Source: DATECU01 sp035286745
Lineage (GTDB): Bacteria > Acidobacteriota > Vicinamibacteria > Fen-336
Assembly (NCBI GenBank): GCA_035286745.1
Contig: DATECU010000271.1
Coordinates: forward strand, 1 to 48,040
Length of the DNA: 48,040 nucleotides
Direction of reading: 5' to 3'
In this document: in pieces, positions 22,049 to 31,158 of the stretch
Position numbering within the stretch: the stretch's first letter is position 1
Layout of the letters: every line of letters starts with the position of its first letter
Notes under the pieces: model-generated
What the model was told of the DNA's origin: nothing
Databases searched by the model: none
Seen by the model: the letters and a program-made list of their open reading frames with translations, nothing else
Made by a program: the position numbers and the translations under genes

Positions 22049-24634
22049 ATGATTGATCGAGCCTTGCCACGGCTGCTTCCCGTCCTGCTGCTGGCATTCG
22101 CCCCCAGCGCCTTCGCCCAGGCCTACCGGGTGAAGGACATCCACACTCGGACTGCCGCGTCAGACCCGGACTCCCTGATTCGCGTTGGTGGCGTGCTCTT
22201 CTTCGCCGCAGACGACGGAGTCCACGGGAGAGAGCTCTGGAGGACGAACGGAAACCCCGAGCGAAGTCACATGGTCAAGGACATTGCGCCCGGGATCGAC
22301 GCCTCCAGACCGGAGCGCCTCACCGAGGTAGGGGGAGTGCTGTTCTTCACTGCCTTTGGCCCGGGAGGTCACGGTCTCTGGAGGAGCGACGGCACCGCGG
22401 AGGGAACGGTCGAGGTGCGGAAGGTCGCTTCGTCCGTCGAGAACCTGACCGCCGTGAACGACGTCCTGTTCTTCGCGGTTGACGATCAGCTCTGGAAGAG
22501 CGACGGAACCGACGAGGGCACCGTGTTGGTCAAGGACGTCCAGCCCGAAGGGTCGGCTTGGCTCCGAAACCTGGTTGCCAGTGGCAACACGGTCTTCTTC
22601 ACGATAGACGACGGCGTGCACGGCGTAGAGCTCTGGTCGTCTGACGGTACCGCCGAAGGCACGTCGATGGTGCGGGACATTGAGCCGGGTGCCGCGAGCT
22701 CGATGCCCGCTCTTCTCACGCCATCCGGCCAGGGCGTCTACTTCTTCGCCGAGACGGCCCTGGGTTCCGAGCTGTGGAAGAGCGATGGAACGGAAGCGGG
22801 GACGGTGCTCGTGCGGGACATCTGCCCGGGGGAGTGCTCGTCCCGTCCCTACTATGCCGAACCAACGCGGCCGCTGGCGATGATGAACGGCCTCTTGTAC
22901 TTCAATGCGCGCACCGAAGCGAACGGCGTGGAGCTCTGGAGGACCGATGGTAGCCTCGAAGGAACCACCCTGGTCCTCGACATCCTGGGGGGACCCGAAT
23001 CGTCGCGGCCAGCCGAGCTTACCGTGATCGGCGACATCCTCTACTTTGCAGCCACCGATTCGAAGGCCGGTCGGGAGCTGTGGAAGAGCGATGGCACGCC
23101 ATCGGGAACGGTCCTCGTGAAGGACATCTACCCTGGATGGGGGAGTTCGAGCCCCGCTAGCCTGGCCGAGCGGGCGGGCGAGCTCGCGTTCATCGCCGCC
23201 TCCGGCATGATACGGGACTTCTGGGCCAGCAATGGCACAGCCGCGGGCACCCGTGCACTGACTTCGTTTCCGGCGAGCACTGCCAGCTTTCCTTCACCGC
23301 AGGTCGGGGTTCTCGATGATGGGTACTTCATCGCCGTCCGAGAGGACGTTCACGGAACGGAAATGTGGCGGAGCGACGGAACCCCAGCCGGCACCAGACT
23401 ATTCCTTGATCTCAACCGGCAGTCGGGTTCGTCAGACCCTGGAGACCTGGTGAGCACAGCGGAGGGTCTGCTGCTGTTTACCGCGAATGACGGCATCTCC
23501 AACCGCCGGCTCTGGCGGACGGACGGGACGGAAGCCGGGACGGGCATGGTCCTGAAACCGTCCACTGCACCGGCGATGACGAGGCCAGCCTGGCCGGTTC
23601 GGCTTGGCGACCGCGTGCTCTTCCGGGCGGCGGGTGGCCTTTGGCGGACCGATGGGACTGCGGCAGGAACCAGCCTCATCAACGCAGTGGGGCCCACCGG
23701 CCCTCCCGTCATCGTGGGCGACACCCTGTTCTTTCCCAGCTACTCCAGTCTCGGAGGGACCCTGTGGCGGTCCGATGGAACCCCGGAGGGGACGAACCTG
23801 GTGAAGACGATCGAATACCCCATCGGAGGAGAAGCCTTGTCCGACCTGACCCCAGCGACTGCGCACCTCTTCTTCGTCGCTCGAGAAACGGGGACGGGAC
23901 GAGAGGTGTGGTGGAGTGACGGCACCGAGGCCGGGACCTATCGGCTCACCGACATCGACACAGGTTCCGCCCAGGCGGAAATCCGGGCCCTGGCGGCCCA
24001 GGGCGATAGTCTGTTCTTCGTGGCATTCTCCGGGATGTCCAGTACCGTCCTCTATCGCGCCAACGGGATCACTGGGACCACCGAGGCTGCCGCCGTCTTC
24101 TCGTCCTGTCTGGAGGCCGAGGAAGAGCTTGTTTCTCTCCGGGGGAGGGTCTTCTTTCCCGCTCTTGACTCCGGACTGGGGTGCACGCTGTGGGCGAGTG
24201 ACGGCACCCAAGCCGGAACCGTGGCGGTCACCCCCGGCTGGTCACACCCCAACCGCCTAACCGTGGCAGGGGACACGGTGTTCTTTGTGGATGTCTACGG
24301 CTTCCGGCTCTGGCGCAGCGACGGAACCTCGAGCGGCACCTATCGAGTGGCCGAGGCTCGCCTTGCCGATCGGGGCCCTCGCCCCGTGAGCGTCAACGGT
24401 CGCGTCTACTTCGCCGCGGACGATGGGGTTCACGGCAGGGAGCTGTGGCGGAGCGACGGTACGGTCGAGGGGACCGGGATGGTCGACGACATCTGTCCCG
24501 GGCCGTGCAGTTCGTTTCCAGGAGCGATGACGGCCGCCGGCACCCTCCTCTACTTCGTGGCCGACGACGGGCTGAGCGGCCGTGAGCTATGGGCGATCAA
24601 CCTCGACGTCGTCTTCAGGGACGGGTTCGAGTAG
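22049..24634 (+). CDS. Secreted ELWxxDGT-repeat protein (copy 1)
   Basis: The 861-residue protein has a signal peptide (cleavage after PSAFAQ, about residue 24). About 17 repeats of roughly 46-50 residues follow, each carrying a form of LFF.A.D...G.ELW.SDGT..GT..V.DI. Near the C-terminus is a repeat with FSSC, and the protein ends LDVVFRDGFE. ELWxxDGT repeats occur in large secreted or surface proteins of Gram-negative bacteria and are thought to form beta-propeller-like structures; no enzymatic function is established. DGFE-type tails are common in exported proteins of related lineages and may be sorting signals, which is inference. The gene lies directly before the phosphate-locus porin. 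Confidence 0.88.
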   Translation: MIDRALPRLLPVLLLAFAPSAFAQAYRVKDIHTRTAASDPDSLIRVGGVLFFAADDGVHGRELWRTNGNPERSHMVKDIAPGIDASRPERLTEVGGVLFFTAFGPGGHGLWRSDGTAEGTVEVRKVASSVENLTAVNDVLFFAVDDQLWKSDGTDEGTVLVKDVQPEGSAWLRNLVASGNTVFFTIDDGVHGVELWSSDGTAEGTSMVRDIEPGAASSMPALLTPSGQGVYFFAETALGSELWKSDGTEAGTVLVRDICPGECSSRPYYAEPTRPLAMMNGLLYFNARTEANGVELWRTDGSLEGTTLVLDILGGPESSRPAELTVIGDILYFAATDSKAGRELWKSDGTPSGTVLVKDIYPGWGSSSPASLAERAGELAFIAASGMIRDFWASNGTAAGTRALTSFPASTASFPSPQVGVLDDGYFIAVREDVHGTEMWRSDGTPAGTRLFLDLNRQSGSSDPGDLVSTAEGLLLFTANDGISNRRLWRTDGTEAGTGMVLKPSTAPAMTRPAWPVRLGDRVLFRAAGGLWRTDGTAAGTSLINAVGPTGPPVIVGDTLFFPSYSSLGGTLWRSDGTPEGTNLVKTIEYPIGGEALSDLTPATAHLFFVARETGTGREVWWSDGTEAGTYRLTDIDTGSAQAEIRALAAQGDSLFFVAFSGMSSTVLYRANGITGTTEAAAVFSSCLEAEEELVSLRGRVFFPALDSGLGCTLWASDGTQAGTVAVTPGWSHPNRLTVAGDTVFFVDVYGFRLWRSDGTSSGTYRVAEARLADRGPRPVSVNGRVYFAADDGVHGRELWRSDGTVEGTGMVDDICPGPCSSFPGAMTAAGTLLYFVADDGLSGRELWAINLDVVFRDGFE

Positions 24635-24669
24635 CGGGCAGCACCTTGGAGGCTTGCCTCCCCGCCCGC
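24634..24669 (+). terminator. Stem-loop after ELWxxDGT gene 1
   Basis: GCGGGC (24634-24639) pairs with GCCCGC (24664-24669), and inside it GGAGG and CCTCC flank a CTTG loop. There is no strong T-tract. It separates the ELWxxDGT gene from the Pho control region and could act as a weak terminator. Confidence 0.45.
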
Positions 24670-24679
24670 AGGCCCAGGC

Positions 24680-24735
24680 ACGTCAACCGGCGGTCGAGCC
24701 GTCGTCACACCGCCGTCACTCCCGGCGACTAGCTT
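24680..24735 (+). promoter_or_regulatory. Predicted Pho box array and -10 of the phosphate operon
   Basis: Four 7-nt units repeat with exact 11-nt period: ACGTCAA (24680), CGGTCGA (24691), TCGTCAC (24702) and CCGTCAC (24713). Each carries GTC(A/G) at the same position and is separated by 4 nt. This is the 7-4-7 direct-repeat layout of PhoB sites (E. coli consensus CTGTCAT-4 nt-CTGTCAT). TAGCTT (24730-24735) begins 11 nt after the last unit, the spacing expected for a -10 whose -35 is replaced by PhoB. It is 45 nt before the porin ATG. Assignment rests on pattern only. Confidence 0.75.
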
Positions 24736-24780
24736 CTCCTTCGAGCACCCGGAAGCCGTGGTGCCAAGGAGGAAGTGCCG

Positions 24781-26157
24781 ATGACATCGAGGGTCGCACT
24801 CTACGGACGGGCCTTGGGCCTGGCACTGATGCTGGCCGTGGCCGCCGCACCCAACGTCCAGGCGCAGGGGATGTTCTTCCAGGAGGTTCAGAAGGACGGG
24901 CGGATCTACGTCTTCAACAGCGCCAGGGAGCACGCGGCGTGGTCGAAGTCCGGAGAGCTTGGCAAGGCGATCGCGCGACTCGGCTACGGTGATGCGGGTG
25001 AGACCGTGGTCTTCGACAGCGAGGCCGCGATCAGCCTGTTCAACTTCAAGCATGGCCGGGAGGCCGAGGCCTTCCCGGAGCCCGCCAGGCCTCGCATGGA
25101 GGTCTTCTGGAAGGACGGCAAGACCAGCGTTGCCACCGACAGGGCGCAGCTCCTGATGTCGACCCGCATCCAGGGGCGCTTCACTCAGGAGTCGCCCGAC
25201 AACTCGGTCAAGCTCTTCTCCGAGGCGGCAGGCGGCGATCCTCGAAGCTCCTTCCGGATTCGTAGGGCCAAGTTCAAGCTGGAGGGTTGGTTCTACAAGC
25301 CCGAGCTGAGCTACGAGTTCCAGATCAACTTCATGGACGCGACCAGCGCCCAGCCGACCCGCATGATCGAGGACGCCTCGATCAACTGGGACCTCTCGAG
25401 GCGGAAGATCCTCCAGGTGAGGTTCGGGCAGTTCAAGGTGCCCTTCGGCCGCCAGGAGCTGACGTCCTCGGGAAGCCAGCAGTTCGTCGATCGCAGCGAC
25501 GCATCCACACGCTATGCGCGCGGCCGGGAGACGGGAGTTCAGCTCTGGGGTGGTCTCTTGGGCAACAAGGCCGAGTGGCGGGTGGGGGCCTTCAACGGTG
25601 AGGGCCGCAGTCAGGCCGCCAACGCGAATGACAAGTTCCAGTACAACGCGCGGGTGCAGTTCCACCCGAACGGCGATCCGAAGTTCTCGGAATCCGACCT
25701 CGAGTCCAGGGACAAGCTCCTCTGGGCCATCGCGGCCAACCTCGAGCTGAACGACAAGGCCAAGACGACCACCTCGACCGACATCAAGGACACCATCCTG
25801 GGCGGGGACTTCATGGCCAAGTACCGGGGCTTCTCCCTGCAGGGTGAGTACTTCGACAAGAAGGCGGAGCCGGAGACCGGCGCCGAGTTCAAGGACAGGG
25901 GTTGGTACGTCCAGACCGGGTACCTGCTGGGCGCAAAACGAAACTGGGAGCTGGCCGTGCGTCACGGGAGGATCGATCCCAGCGACCAGAAGCCCGGAGA
26001 CGATCGCAAGGAGATCGGCGGCGCCGTCAACTACTACTACAACAAGCACAACGTGAAGCTGCAGGCCGATTTCCGCCAGCTCGAGGACGAGGCGGGCAAC
26101 TCCGGCAAGGGCATCAAGAGTCGGGAATTCCGGCTGCAAACCCAGTTCATCTTCTAG
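24781..26157 (+). CDS. OprO/OprP-family porin of the phosphate operon
   Basis: AAGGAGG (24766-24772) sits 8 nt before ATG 24781; the GTG at 24775 is too close. The 458-residue protein has a signal peptide ending NVQAQ. A periplasmic-facing N-terminal segment (about 28-115) follows, then a beta-barrel with SFRIRRAKFKLEGWFYKPELSYEF-like strands, QVRFGQFKVPFGRQEL and a C-terminal FRLQTQFIF ending in Phe. The RRAKF and GQFKVPFG motifs mark the OprO/P family. Its place directly before pstS and after a Pho box indicates phosphate or polyphosphate passage across the outer membrane under starvation. It is the first gene of the operon. Confidence 0.9.
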   Translation: MTSRVALYGRALGLALMLAVAAAPNVQAQGMFFQEVQKDGRIYVFNSAREHAAWSKSGELGKAIARLGYGDAGETVVFDSEAAISLFNFKHGREAEAFPEPARPRMEVFWKDGKTSVATDRAQLLMSTRIQGRFTQESPDNSVKLFSEAAGGDPRSSFRIRRAKFKLEGWFYKPELSYEFQINFMDATSAQPTRMIEDASINWDLSRRKILQVRFGQFKVPFGRQELTSSGSQQFVDRSDASTRYARGRETGVQLWGGLLGNKAEWRVGAFNGEGRSQAANANDKFQYNARVQFHPNGDPKFSESDLESRDKLLWAIAANLELNDKAKTTTSTDIKDTILGGDFMAKYRGFSLQGEYFDKKAEPETGAEFKDRGWYVQTGYLLGAKRNWELAVRHGRIDPSDQKPGDDRKEIGGAVNYYYNKHNVKLQADFRQLEDEAGNSGKGIKSREFRLQTQFIF

Positions 26158-26162
26158 TTCAC

Positions 26163-26215
26163 AGGGAATTAACACGGGCGAAACCCCCCGTTTCCCTGAA
26201 GCGCTTAGCTTCAGG
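26163..26215 (+). promoter_or_regulatory. Two hairpins between the porin gene and pstS
   Basis: AGGGAA pairs with TTCCCT around an inner ACGGG/CCCGT stem (26163-26197). A second perfect stem, CCTGAAGC with GCTTCAGG around GCTTA (26195-26215), overlaps its 3' side. The two share CCT, so they may be alternatives. Possible roles are transcript stabilisation or partial termination. No T-run follows. Confidence 0.55.
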
Positions 26216-26243
26216 TGTGGGGGGACCCGCGCAAGGAGGCGTC

Positions 26244-27206
26244 ATGAGGAGTTTTCTCGGCGTGATTGCGGCGACCAGCCTCGCCGCCACTGCTGTCCAG
26301 GCTCAGGCGGTGAAGGTCGATCCTGGAATCCCCGGCTACCAGAAGGCGAGCGGCGTCTCGGGCAGCATCACCAGTGTCGGTTCCGACACCATGAACAACC
26401 TGATGGCGCTGTGGGGCGAGGCATTCGTCAAGCTGTACCCGAACCTGAAGATCCAGGTCGAGGGCAAGGGCTCGACCACCGCCCCCCCGGCCCTGATCGC
26501 GGGCAGCGCGCAGTTCGGCCCCATGTCGCGAGCCATGAAGGCCACCGAGATCGACCAGTTCGAACAGAAGTACGGCTACAAGCCACTGCAGATCCGTACC
26601 TGCCTGGATGCCCTCGCGGTCTACGTGAACAAGGATAACCCGCTCGACAAACTCACCCTGCAGCAGGTCGACGCGATCTTCTCGAAGACCCGAAAGCGGA
26701 GCGGAAAGGCGATCGCCACCTGGGGCCAGCTCGGCCTGACCGGCGACTGGGCCAACCGCCCGTTGAGCCTCTACGGCCGCAACTCCGCCAGCGGCACCTA
26801 CGGCTTCTTCAAGGAGCATTCGTTGCTGAACGGTGACTACAAAGACACCGTGAAGGAGCAGCCGGGGTCCGCTTCCGTTGTGCAGGGGGTCACCGAGGAT
26901 CGCTTCGGAATTGGCTACAGCGGCATCGGCTACCGGACCTCGGGTGTCAAGGCACTGGCGCTGGCCGAGAAGGAGGGGGGCAACTTTTCGACCGGCAGCT
27001 ATGAGGATGTGGTCGGCGGGAAGTACCCGCTCAACCGCTACCTCTACATATACGTCAACAGGGCTCCCGGCAAGTCCCTCGACCCGCTGGTCAAGGAGTT
27101 CCTGAAGCTGGTGCTGAGCAAGGAGGGACAGGATGTCGTGCTCAAGGACGGCTACCTGCCCCTGAGCGCCGAAACCGTGAAGCAGGAGCTGGCCAAGCTG
27201 GAGTAG
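26244..27206 (+). CDS. pstS: Phosphate ABC transporter substrate-binding protein PstS
   Basis: AAGGAGG precedes ATG 26244. The 320-residue protein has a signal peptide (cleavage near AVQAQA, residue 21-22) and lacks a lipobox. It contains SGSITSVGSDTMNNLM, which carries the phosphate-loop Ser/Thr and Asp, and LKIQVEGKGSTTAPPALIAGSAQFGPMSR with the GSGT-like binding loop. Further hallmarks are LAVYVNKDNPL, YGRNSASGTYGFF and FGIGYSGIGY. It binds phosphate in the periplasm with high affinity and delivers it to PstCA. A hairpin before it and another after it suggest it is made in excess over the permease. Confidence 0.95.
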   Translation: MRSFLGVIAATSLAATAVQAQAVKVDPGIPGYQKASGVSGSITSVGSDTMNNLMALWGEAFVKLYPNLKIQVEGKGSTTAPPALIAGSAQFGPMSRAMKATEIDQFEQKYGYKPLQIRTCLDALAVYVNKDNPLDKLTLQQVDAIFSKTRKRSGKAIATWGQLGLTGDWANRPLSLYGRNSASGTYGFFKEHSLLNGDYKDTVKEQPGSASVVQGVTEDRFGIGYSGIGYRTSGVKALALAEKEGGNFSTGSYEDVVGGKYPLNRYLYIYVNRAPGKSLDPLVKEFLKLVLSKEGQDVVLKDGYLPLSAETVKQELAKLE

Positions 27207-27218
27207 GCACCCGTCAGG

Positions 27219-27244
27219 CGCAAGGGCGACTAGGCGCCCTTGCG
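27219..27244 (+). terminator. Strong hairpin between pstS and pstC
   Basis: A perfect 10-bp stem, CGCAAGGGCG (27219-27228) with CGCCCTTGCG (27235-27244), encloses ACTAGG. It lies just after the pstS stop and 23 nt before the pstC start. Such a stem fits partial termination or 3'-end protection of pstS mRNA, raising binding protein over membrane subunits. Confidence 0.7.
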
Positions 27245-27267
27245 TGCTCGCGGGTCACCAGGCACCC

Positions 27268-29511
27268 ATGTCCCAGGCCGTCCTCGGAGTTCGCGAACGG
27301 GTCCAGGCCGCCAGCGCCCGCATCAAGGGGATGAAGCGGGCGGACCGCCTGGCCACCGTCATCATCACCCTGGGCGGTCTCATCGTAGTGTTCGGTGTCT
27401 TGTTCATCTTCCTGTTCATCCTGGGCGAGACCTGGCCGCTGTTCCGCGGCGCCCAGGGACGCTCTCTCGGTGTCTTGCCTTTGAGCCTACCGCCATCCCC
27501 AGACGGGGGACGACTGGCGGGGCCGCTGGTTCTCGGAACCGACGAGTACCAGATGTACCTCTATCAGTTGCTGGACGACGGGCGCTTCGCGTTCTACCGA
27601 GCGAGGGACGGATCGCTGGCCCGGGAACTCACCGTTCCCGCGCTGGCTGGAGCCAGGCCGACCGTCGCCTCGCGCAGCCTGGAGCACGACTTCATTGCGG
27701 TTGGCACGGCGGACGGGCGTGTGGTGCTGGCTCAGGTCCGCTTTCGTCCCAGGTACGCCGAGGCGGCGCTGGTTGATCTGGAGATCGAGCTGCGCGAGCG
27801 CGGCGCCATCGAGCTGGATCCGGCGCGCCGGCCGATTCGTTTGGTGTCGTACGACGAGCACGAGGGCCAGAAGGTGGTCGCCGCGGTCCTGGGGTCCGGC
27901 GACATCGTGACCGCCTCGGTCGGCGACGACGAGACCGTGCGCCGCTCCACGGTCAGGGTTGAGCCGGGCGAGAGCGTGACGGCTCTTGCCTTGGCGCGCA
28001 CTGAGGGTCTGGCGGTGGGGACCGACCGGGGTTTCCTGTACTACTGGGAGCTGTCTCCCGAGGTCCGGCTGGCCAGCCGCAATCCCGCATCGCCCGCTCC
28101 CCTCACGGCTCTGGCGACGAACCTGGGCGGGCTGTCGCTGCTGGTTGGGGATGCGCGCGGCGCCGTCTCGGCCTGGTTCCGGACCAGGCTCCAGGACCGC
28201 GACACCCAACTGGCCCTGGTGCAGGCTCATGTCTTCCCCTCCCAGAGCGCGGCGGTGACGGCAATCGGAGGTTCGGTCCGTGACAAGAGCTTTGCGACCG
28301 CCGCCGCCGATGGCTCCGTGGCCCTCCGCCACACCACCTCGGGCCGCACGCTCCTCAGCTTCCCGGGCGCCGGCCAGCCGGTGCGACAGGTGCTGCTGAC
28401 GCCGAAGATGGACGGCATCCTGTCGAGGCTGGCCGACGGCGGCCTACGTCGATACCAGATCTCGAGCCCACACCCCGAGTTCTCCTGGGCGGCGCTCTTC
28501 GGCCGGGTTTGGTACGAGGGGTACCCCAGTGCCGAATACGTCTGGCAGTCCACCGGCGGCACCGACGACTTCGAGGCCAAGTTCAGTCTGGTGCCGCTGG
28601 TCTTCGGCACCCTCAAGGGCACGTTCTACGCGCTGCTCTTCGCGGTGCCCATCGCCGTCTTCGGCGCCCTCTACACCTCGGTGTTCGTGCACCCGTCGAT
28701 CAAGGCCAAAGTCAAGCCGACCGTCGAGATCATGGCCGCCCTCCCCAGTGTGGTCATCGGTTTCGTCGCCGGCCTTTGGCTGGCCTCACGGATCGAGACC
28801 CGGGTGGTGCCCGTGCTGGCCATGCTGGTGTTGCTGCCGCTCTTCGGCACCGCCGGCATGCTCCTCTGGGATCGCCTACCGCGTCGAGCCCGGGACCGGC
28901 TGAAGCCCGGCACCGAGATCCTGTTGATCGTCCCCCTCATGCTGCTCGGTGCCTTGGTCGCCATCGGCTCCGGCCCGCGCTTGGAGGCGGCCCTGTTCGA
29001 CGGCGACTTCAAGCTGTGGCTCAACCAGGCCCTGGGCCTGGTGTACGACCAGCGAAACAGCCTGGTGGTTGGCATCGCCATGGGATTCGCCGTCATCCCC
29101 ATCATCTTCACCATCTCGGAGGACGCCTTCTCGAGCGTACCGGCCCATCTGAGCGCCGCATCCTTGGCACTAGGCGCAAGCCGCTGGCAGACGGCGGTGC
29201 GGGTGGTCCTGCCGACGGCGAGCCCGGGCATCTTCTCGGCCATCATGATCGGCTTCGGCCGAGCCGTGGGGGAGACCATGATCGTGTTGATGGCCACCGG
29301 CAACACCCCGGTGCTCGACTGGTCCGTGTTCAACGGAATGCGCACCCTCTCCGCCAACATCGCGGTCGAGATTCCCGAAGCACCCCATGGCGCCACTCTC
29401 TACCGGGTGCTGTTCCTGGCCGGTGGGGTGCTCTTCGCCATGACCTTCGCCGTCAACACCATCGCGGAGCTGGTGCGCCAGCGGCTTCGCGAGCGCTACC
29501 GGGCCATCTGA
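27268..29511 (+). CDS. pstC: Phosphate ABC transporter permease PstC, long form
   Basis: Starting at ATG 27268 the protein has 747 residues, far more than the roughly 320 of E. coli PstC. An N-terminal helix (about 28-55, TVIITLGGLIVVFGVLFIFLFIL) precedes a long periplasmic region of about 370 residues. That region has repeated beta-rich segments reminiscent of WD-like repeats (FIAVGTADGRVVLAQ, GLAVGTDRGFLYYWEL, ATAAADGSVALRH). The permease domain fills the rest: GTLKGTFYALLFAVPIAVFGALYTS, the EAA-type loop SLALGASRWQTAVRVVLPTASPGI, and the final helices. Similar extended PstC proteins occur in Pseudomonas-type systems. It shares one base with pstA (TGATG). No good SD is visible. Confidence 0.92.
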   Translation: MSQAVLGVRERVQAASARIKGMKRADRLATVIITLGGLIVVFGVLFIFLFILGETWPLFRGAQGRSLGVLPLSLPPSPDGGRLAGPLVLGTDEYQMYLYQLLDDGRFAFYRARDGSLARELTVPALAGARPTVASRSLEHDFIAVGTADGRVVLAQVRFRPRYAEAALVDLEIELRERGAIELDPARRPIRLVSYDEHEGQKVVAAVLGSGDIVTASVGDDETVRRSTVRVEPGESVTALALARTEGLAVGTDRGFLYYWELSPEVRLASRNPASPAPLTALATNLGGLSLLVGDARGAVSAWFRTRLQDRDTQLALVQAHVFPSQSAAVTAIGGSVRDKSFATAAADGSVALRHTTSGRTLLSFPGAGQPVRQVLLTPKMDGILSRLADGGLRRYQISSPHPEFSWAALFGRVWYEGYPSAEYVWQSTGGTDDFEAKFSLVPLVFGTLKGTFYALLFAVPIAVFGALYTSVFVHPSIKAKVKPTVEIMAALPSVVIGFVAGLWLASRIETRVVPVLAMLVLLPLFGTAGMLLWDRLPRRARDRLKPGTEILLIVPLMLLGALVAIGSGPRLEAALFDGDFKLWLNQALGLVYDQRNSLVVGIAMGFAVIPIIFTISEDAFSSVPAHLSAASLALGASRWQTAVRVVLPTASPGIFSAIMIGFGRAVGETMIVLMATGNTPVLDWSVFNGMRTLSANIAVEIPEAPHGATLYRVLFLAGGVLFAMTFAVNTIAELVRQRLRERYRAI

Positions 29512-31148
29512 TGTCGCTCCGGAAGCAGGTCCAACGCGGCGAACACCTGATCTGGCTCACCGGAACCGCTCTCGGCGGGTCGCTTTTGATGATTGCCGGC
29601 CTGATCGCGGTGATCGCAGTTAACGGCCTCGGCTCCTTCTGGCCCCGGCCGCTGGTGCGGCTGGCCCTGACGGACGGCTCGGTCTTTCTGGGAGAGCAGG
29701 TCCAGAGCGAGACCATCCCTGACCCCGATCACCCCGACCACCCCAAGCGGGACCGCATCCAGCTCCGCGTGGGCAACCGCGACCTGCTGGGCTTCGACTT
29801 CAAGTGGATCGACGCGGACCGGATCGGGAGCCGCGAGCTGCCGCTCGCAGTCTGGTACGTGGAGCGTAGGGAGTATGGACCGTTGTTCGGCACACCCGTC
29901 GCGATCAAGAGCGGCGACCGCGAGGTGGCCCAGGGCGAGGAGGCGGCTGCTCGCCTGCCGGAGCTGGTGGCGCGGGCGGCTGGTGACCGGGCGGCCGTTC
30001 GTCGCCTCGAGAAGGACGAGATCGGCGACATCAACCACCGGATCGAACGCGCTCGCCTGGAACTCAAACGTCTCGACTTCGAGGCGCACCGAGCGCCCGC
30101 TCGGGACCTCTCGAAGCAGCGTGCCGCCCTCGAGCAGCGCACGGCTGCGGAGAAGGCGCGCTATCAGGTGAAGCAGGAGGAGTTGGCCCGCCTGCTCGAC
30201 AGCGTGGCCGGCACCTTCGTGACCTTCCGCACCGCGGATGGCACCGAGAAGGAGTTGCGCAGCCTGGACATCTTCCGTGCCTATCCGGCCAATGAGCTCG
30301 GCACCGTGGGCCGGCTCCGCGTCTATCTCAGCCGCCTGTGGGCTTTCCTGGTCGAGGAGCCGCGCGAGTCCAACACCGAGGGTGGCATCTTCCCCGCCAT
30401 CTTCGGCACCGTGATGATGGTGATGATCATGAGCGTGATGGTGGTTCCGCTAGGCGTGCTGGCCGCGCTGTATCTGCGCGAGTACGCCCGGCAGGGTCCG
30501 CTGGTTCGCCTGGTGCGCATTGCCGTGAACAACCTGGCCGGAGTGCCCTCCATCGTGTTCGGCGTGTTCGGCCTGGGCTTCTTCGTCTACTTCGTGGGAG
30601 GGAACATCGACCGGTTCTTCTTTCCCGAGTCCCTGCCCGCGCCCACCTACGGCACCGGGGGCATCCTGTGGGCGTCGCTGACGCTGGCCCTCCTCACGGT
30701 GCCGGTCGTGATCGTGGCCTCCGAAGAGGCGCTGGCTGCGGTTCCTCGCTCGATGCGCGAAGCCTCGCTGGCCATGGGCGCCACCAGGTTCCAGACCATG
30801 CTTCGAGTGGTCTTGCCCGCGGCGGCGCCGGGCATCCTGACGGGGCTGATCCTGGCCATGGCGCGCGGCGCCGGTGAGGTCGCGCCCCTGATGCTGACGG
30901 GCGTTGTGAAGCTGGCCCCCGAGCTGCCCCTCGATGGTCACTTCCCGTTCTTCCACCTGGACCGCAAGTTCATGCACCTCGGCTTCCACATCTACGACGT
31001 GGGCTTTCAGAGCCCGAACGTGGAGGCAGCCAAGCCGATGGTCTACACCACCGCGATCCTGCTGCTGCTGATCGTGCTCTTGCTCAACCTGACCGCCATT
31101 CTGGTCCGCAACCACTTGCGGAAGAAGTATCAAACCCTGGCCTTCTGA
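29511..31148 (+). CDS. pstA: Phosphate ABC transporter permease PstA, long form
   Basis: ATG 29511 uses the last base of the pstC stop. The 545-residue protein has a first helix (about 15-40) and a periplasmic insert (about 42-285). The insert holds a basic-acidic coiled-coil segment with INHRIERARLELKRLDFE and similar stretches. The membrane domain starts near residue 295 (IFGTVMMVMIMSVMVVPLGVLAALYL) with the coupling loop SLAMGATRFQTMLRVVLPAAAPGIL. It pairs with PstC to form the channel energised by PstB. Both permeases carry large periplasmic parts, so the insert domains may contact PstS or each other; this is inference. pstB follows 10 nt later. Confidence 0.93.
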   Translation: MSLRKQVQRGEHLIWLTGTALGGSLLMIAGLIAVIAVNGLGSFWPRPLVRLALTDGSVFLGEQVQSETIPDPDHPDHPKRDRIQLRVGNRDLLGFDFKWIDADRIGSRELPLAVWYVERREYGPLFGTPVAIKSGDREVAQGEEAAARLPELVARAAGDRAAVRRLEKDEIGDINHRIERARLELKRLDFEAHRAPARDLSKQRAALEQRTAAEKARYQVKQEELARLLDSVAGTFVTFRTADGTEKELRSLDIFRAYPANELGTVGRLRVYLSRLWAFLVEEPRESNTEGGIFPAIFGTVMMVMIMSVMVVPLGVLAALYLREYARQGPLVRLVRIAVNNLAGVPSIVFGVFGLGFFVYFVGGNIDRFFFPESLPAPTYGTGGILWASLTLALLTVPVVIVASEEALAAVPRSMREASLAMGATRFQTMLRVVLPAAAPGILTGLILAMARGAGEVAPLMLTGVVKLAPELPLDGHFPFFHLDRKFMHLGFHIYDVGFQSPNVEAAKPMVYTTAILLLLIVLLLNLTAILVRNHLRKKYQTLAF

Positions 31149-31158
31149 CGGAGGGGAC

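Noticed and set aside
24550..26175. Minus-strand frame of about 540 codons opposite the phosphate-operon porin
   Set aside because: It lacks motifs and a start site and overlaps the Pho box and a signal-peptide-bearing porin.
28509..29510. Upstream extension of the pstA frame through pstC
   Set aside because: The sequence before 29511 is out-of-frame pstC; the real pstA start overlaps the pstC stop.
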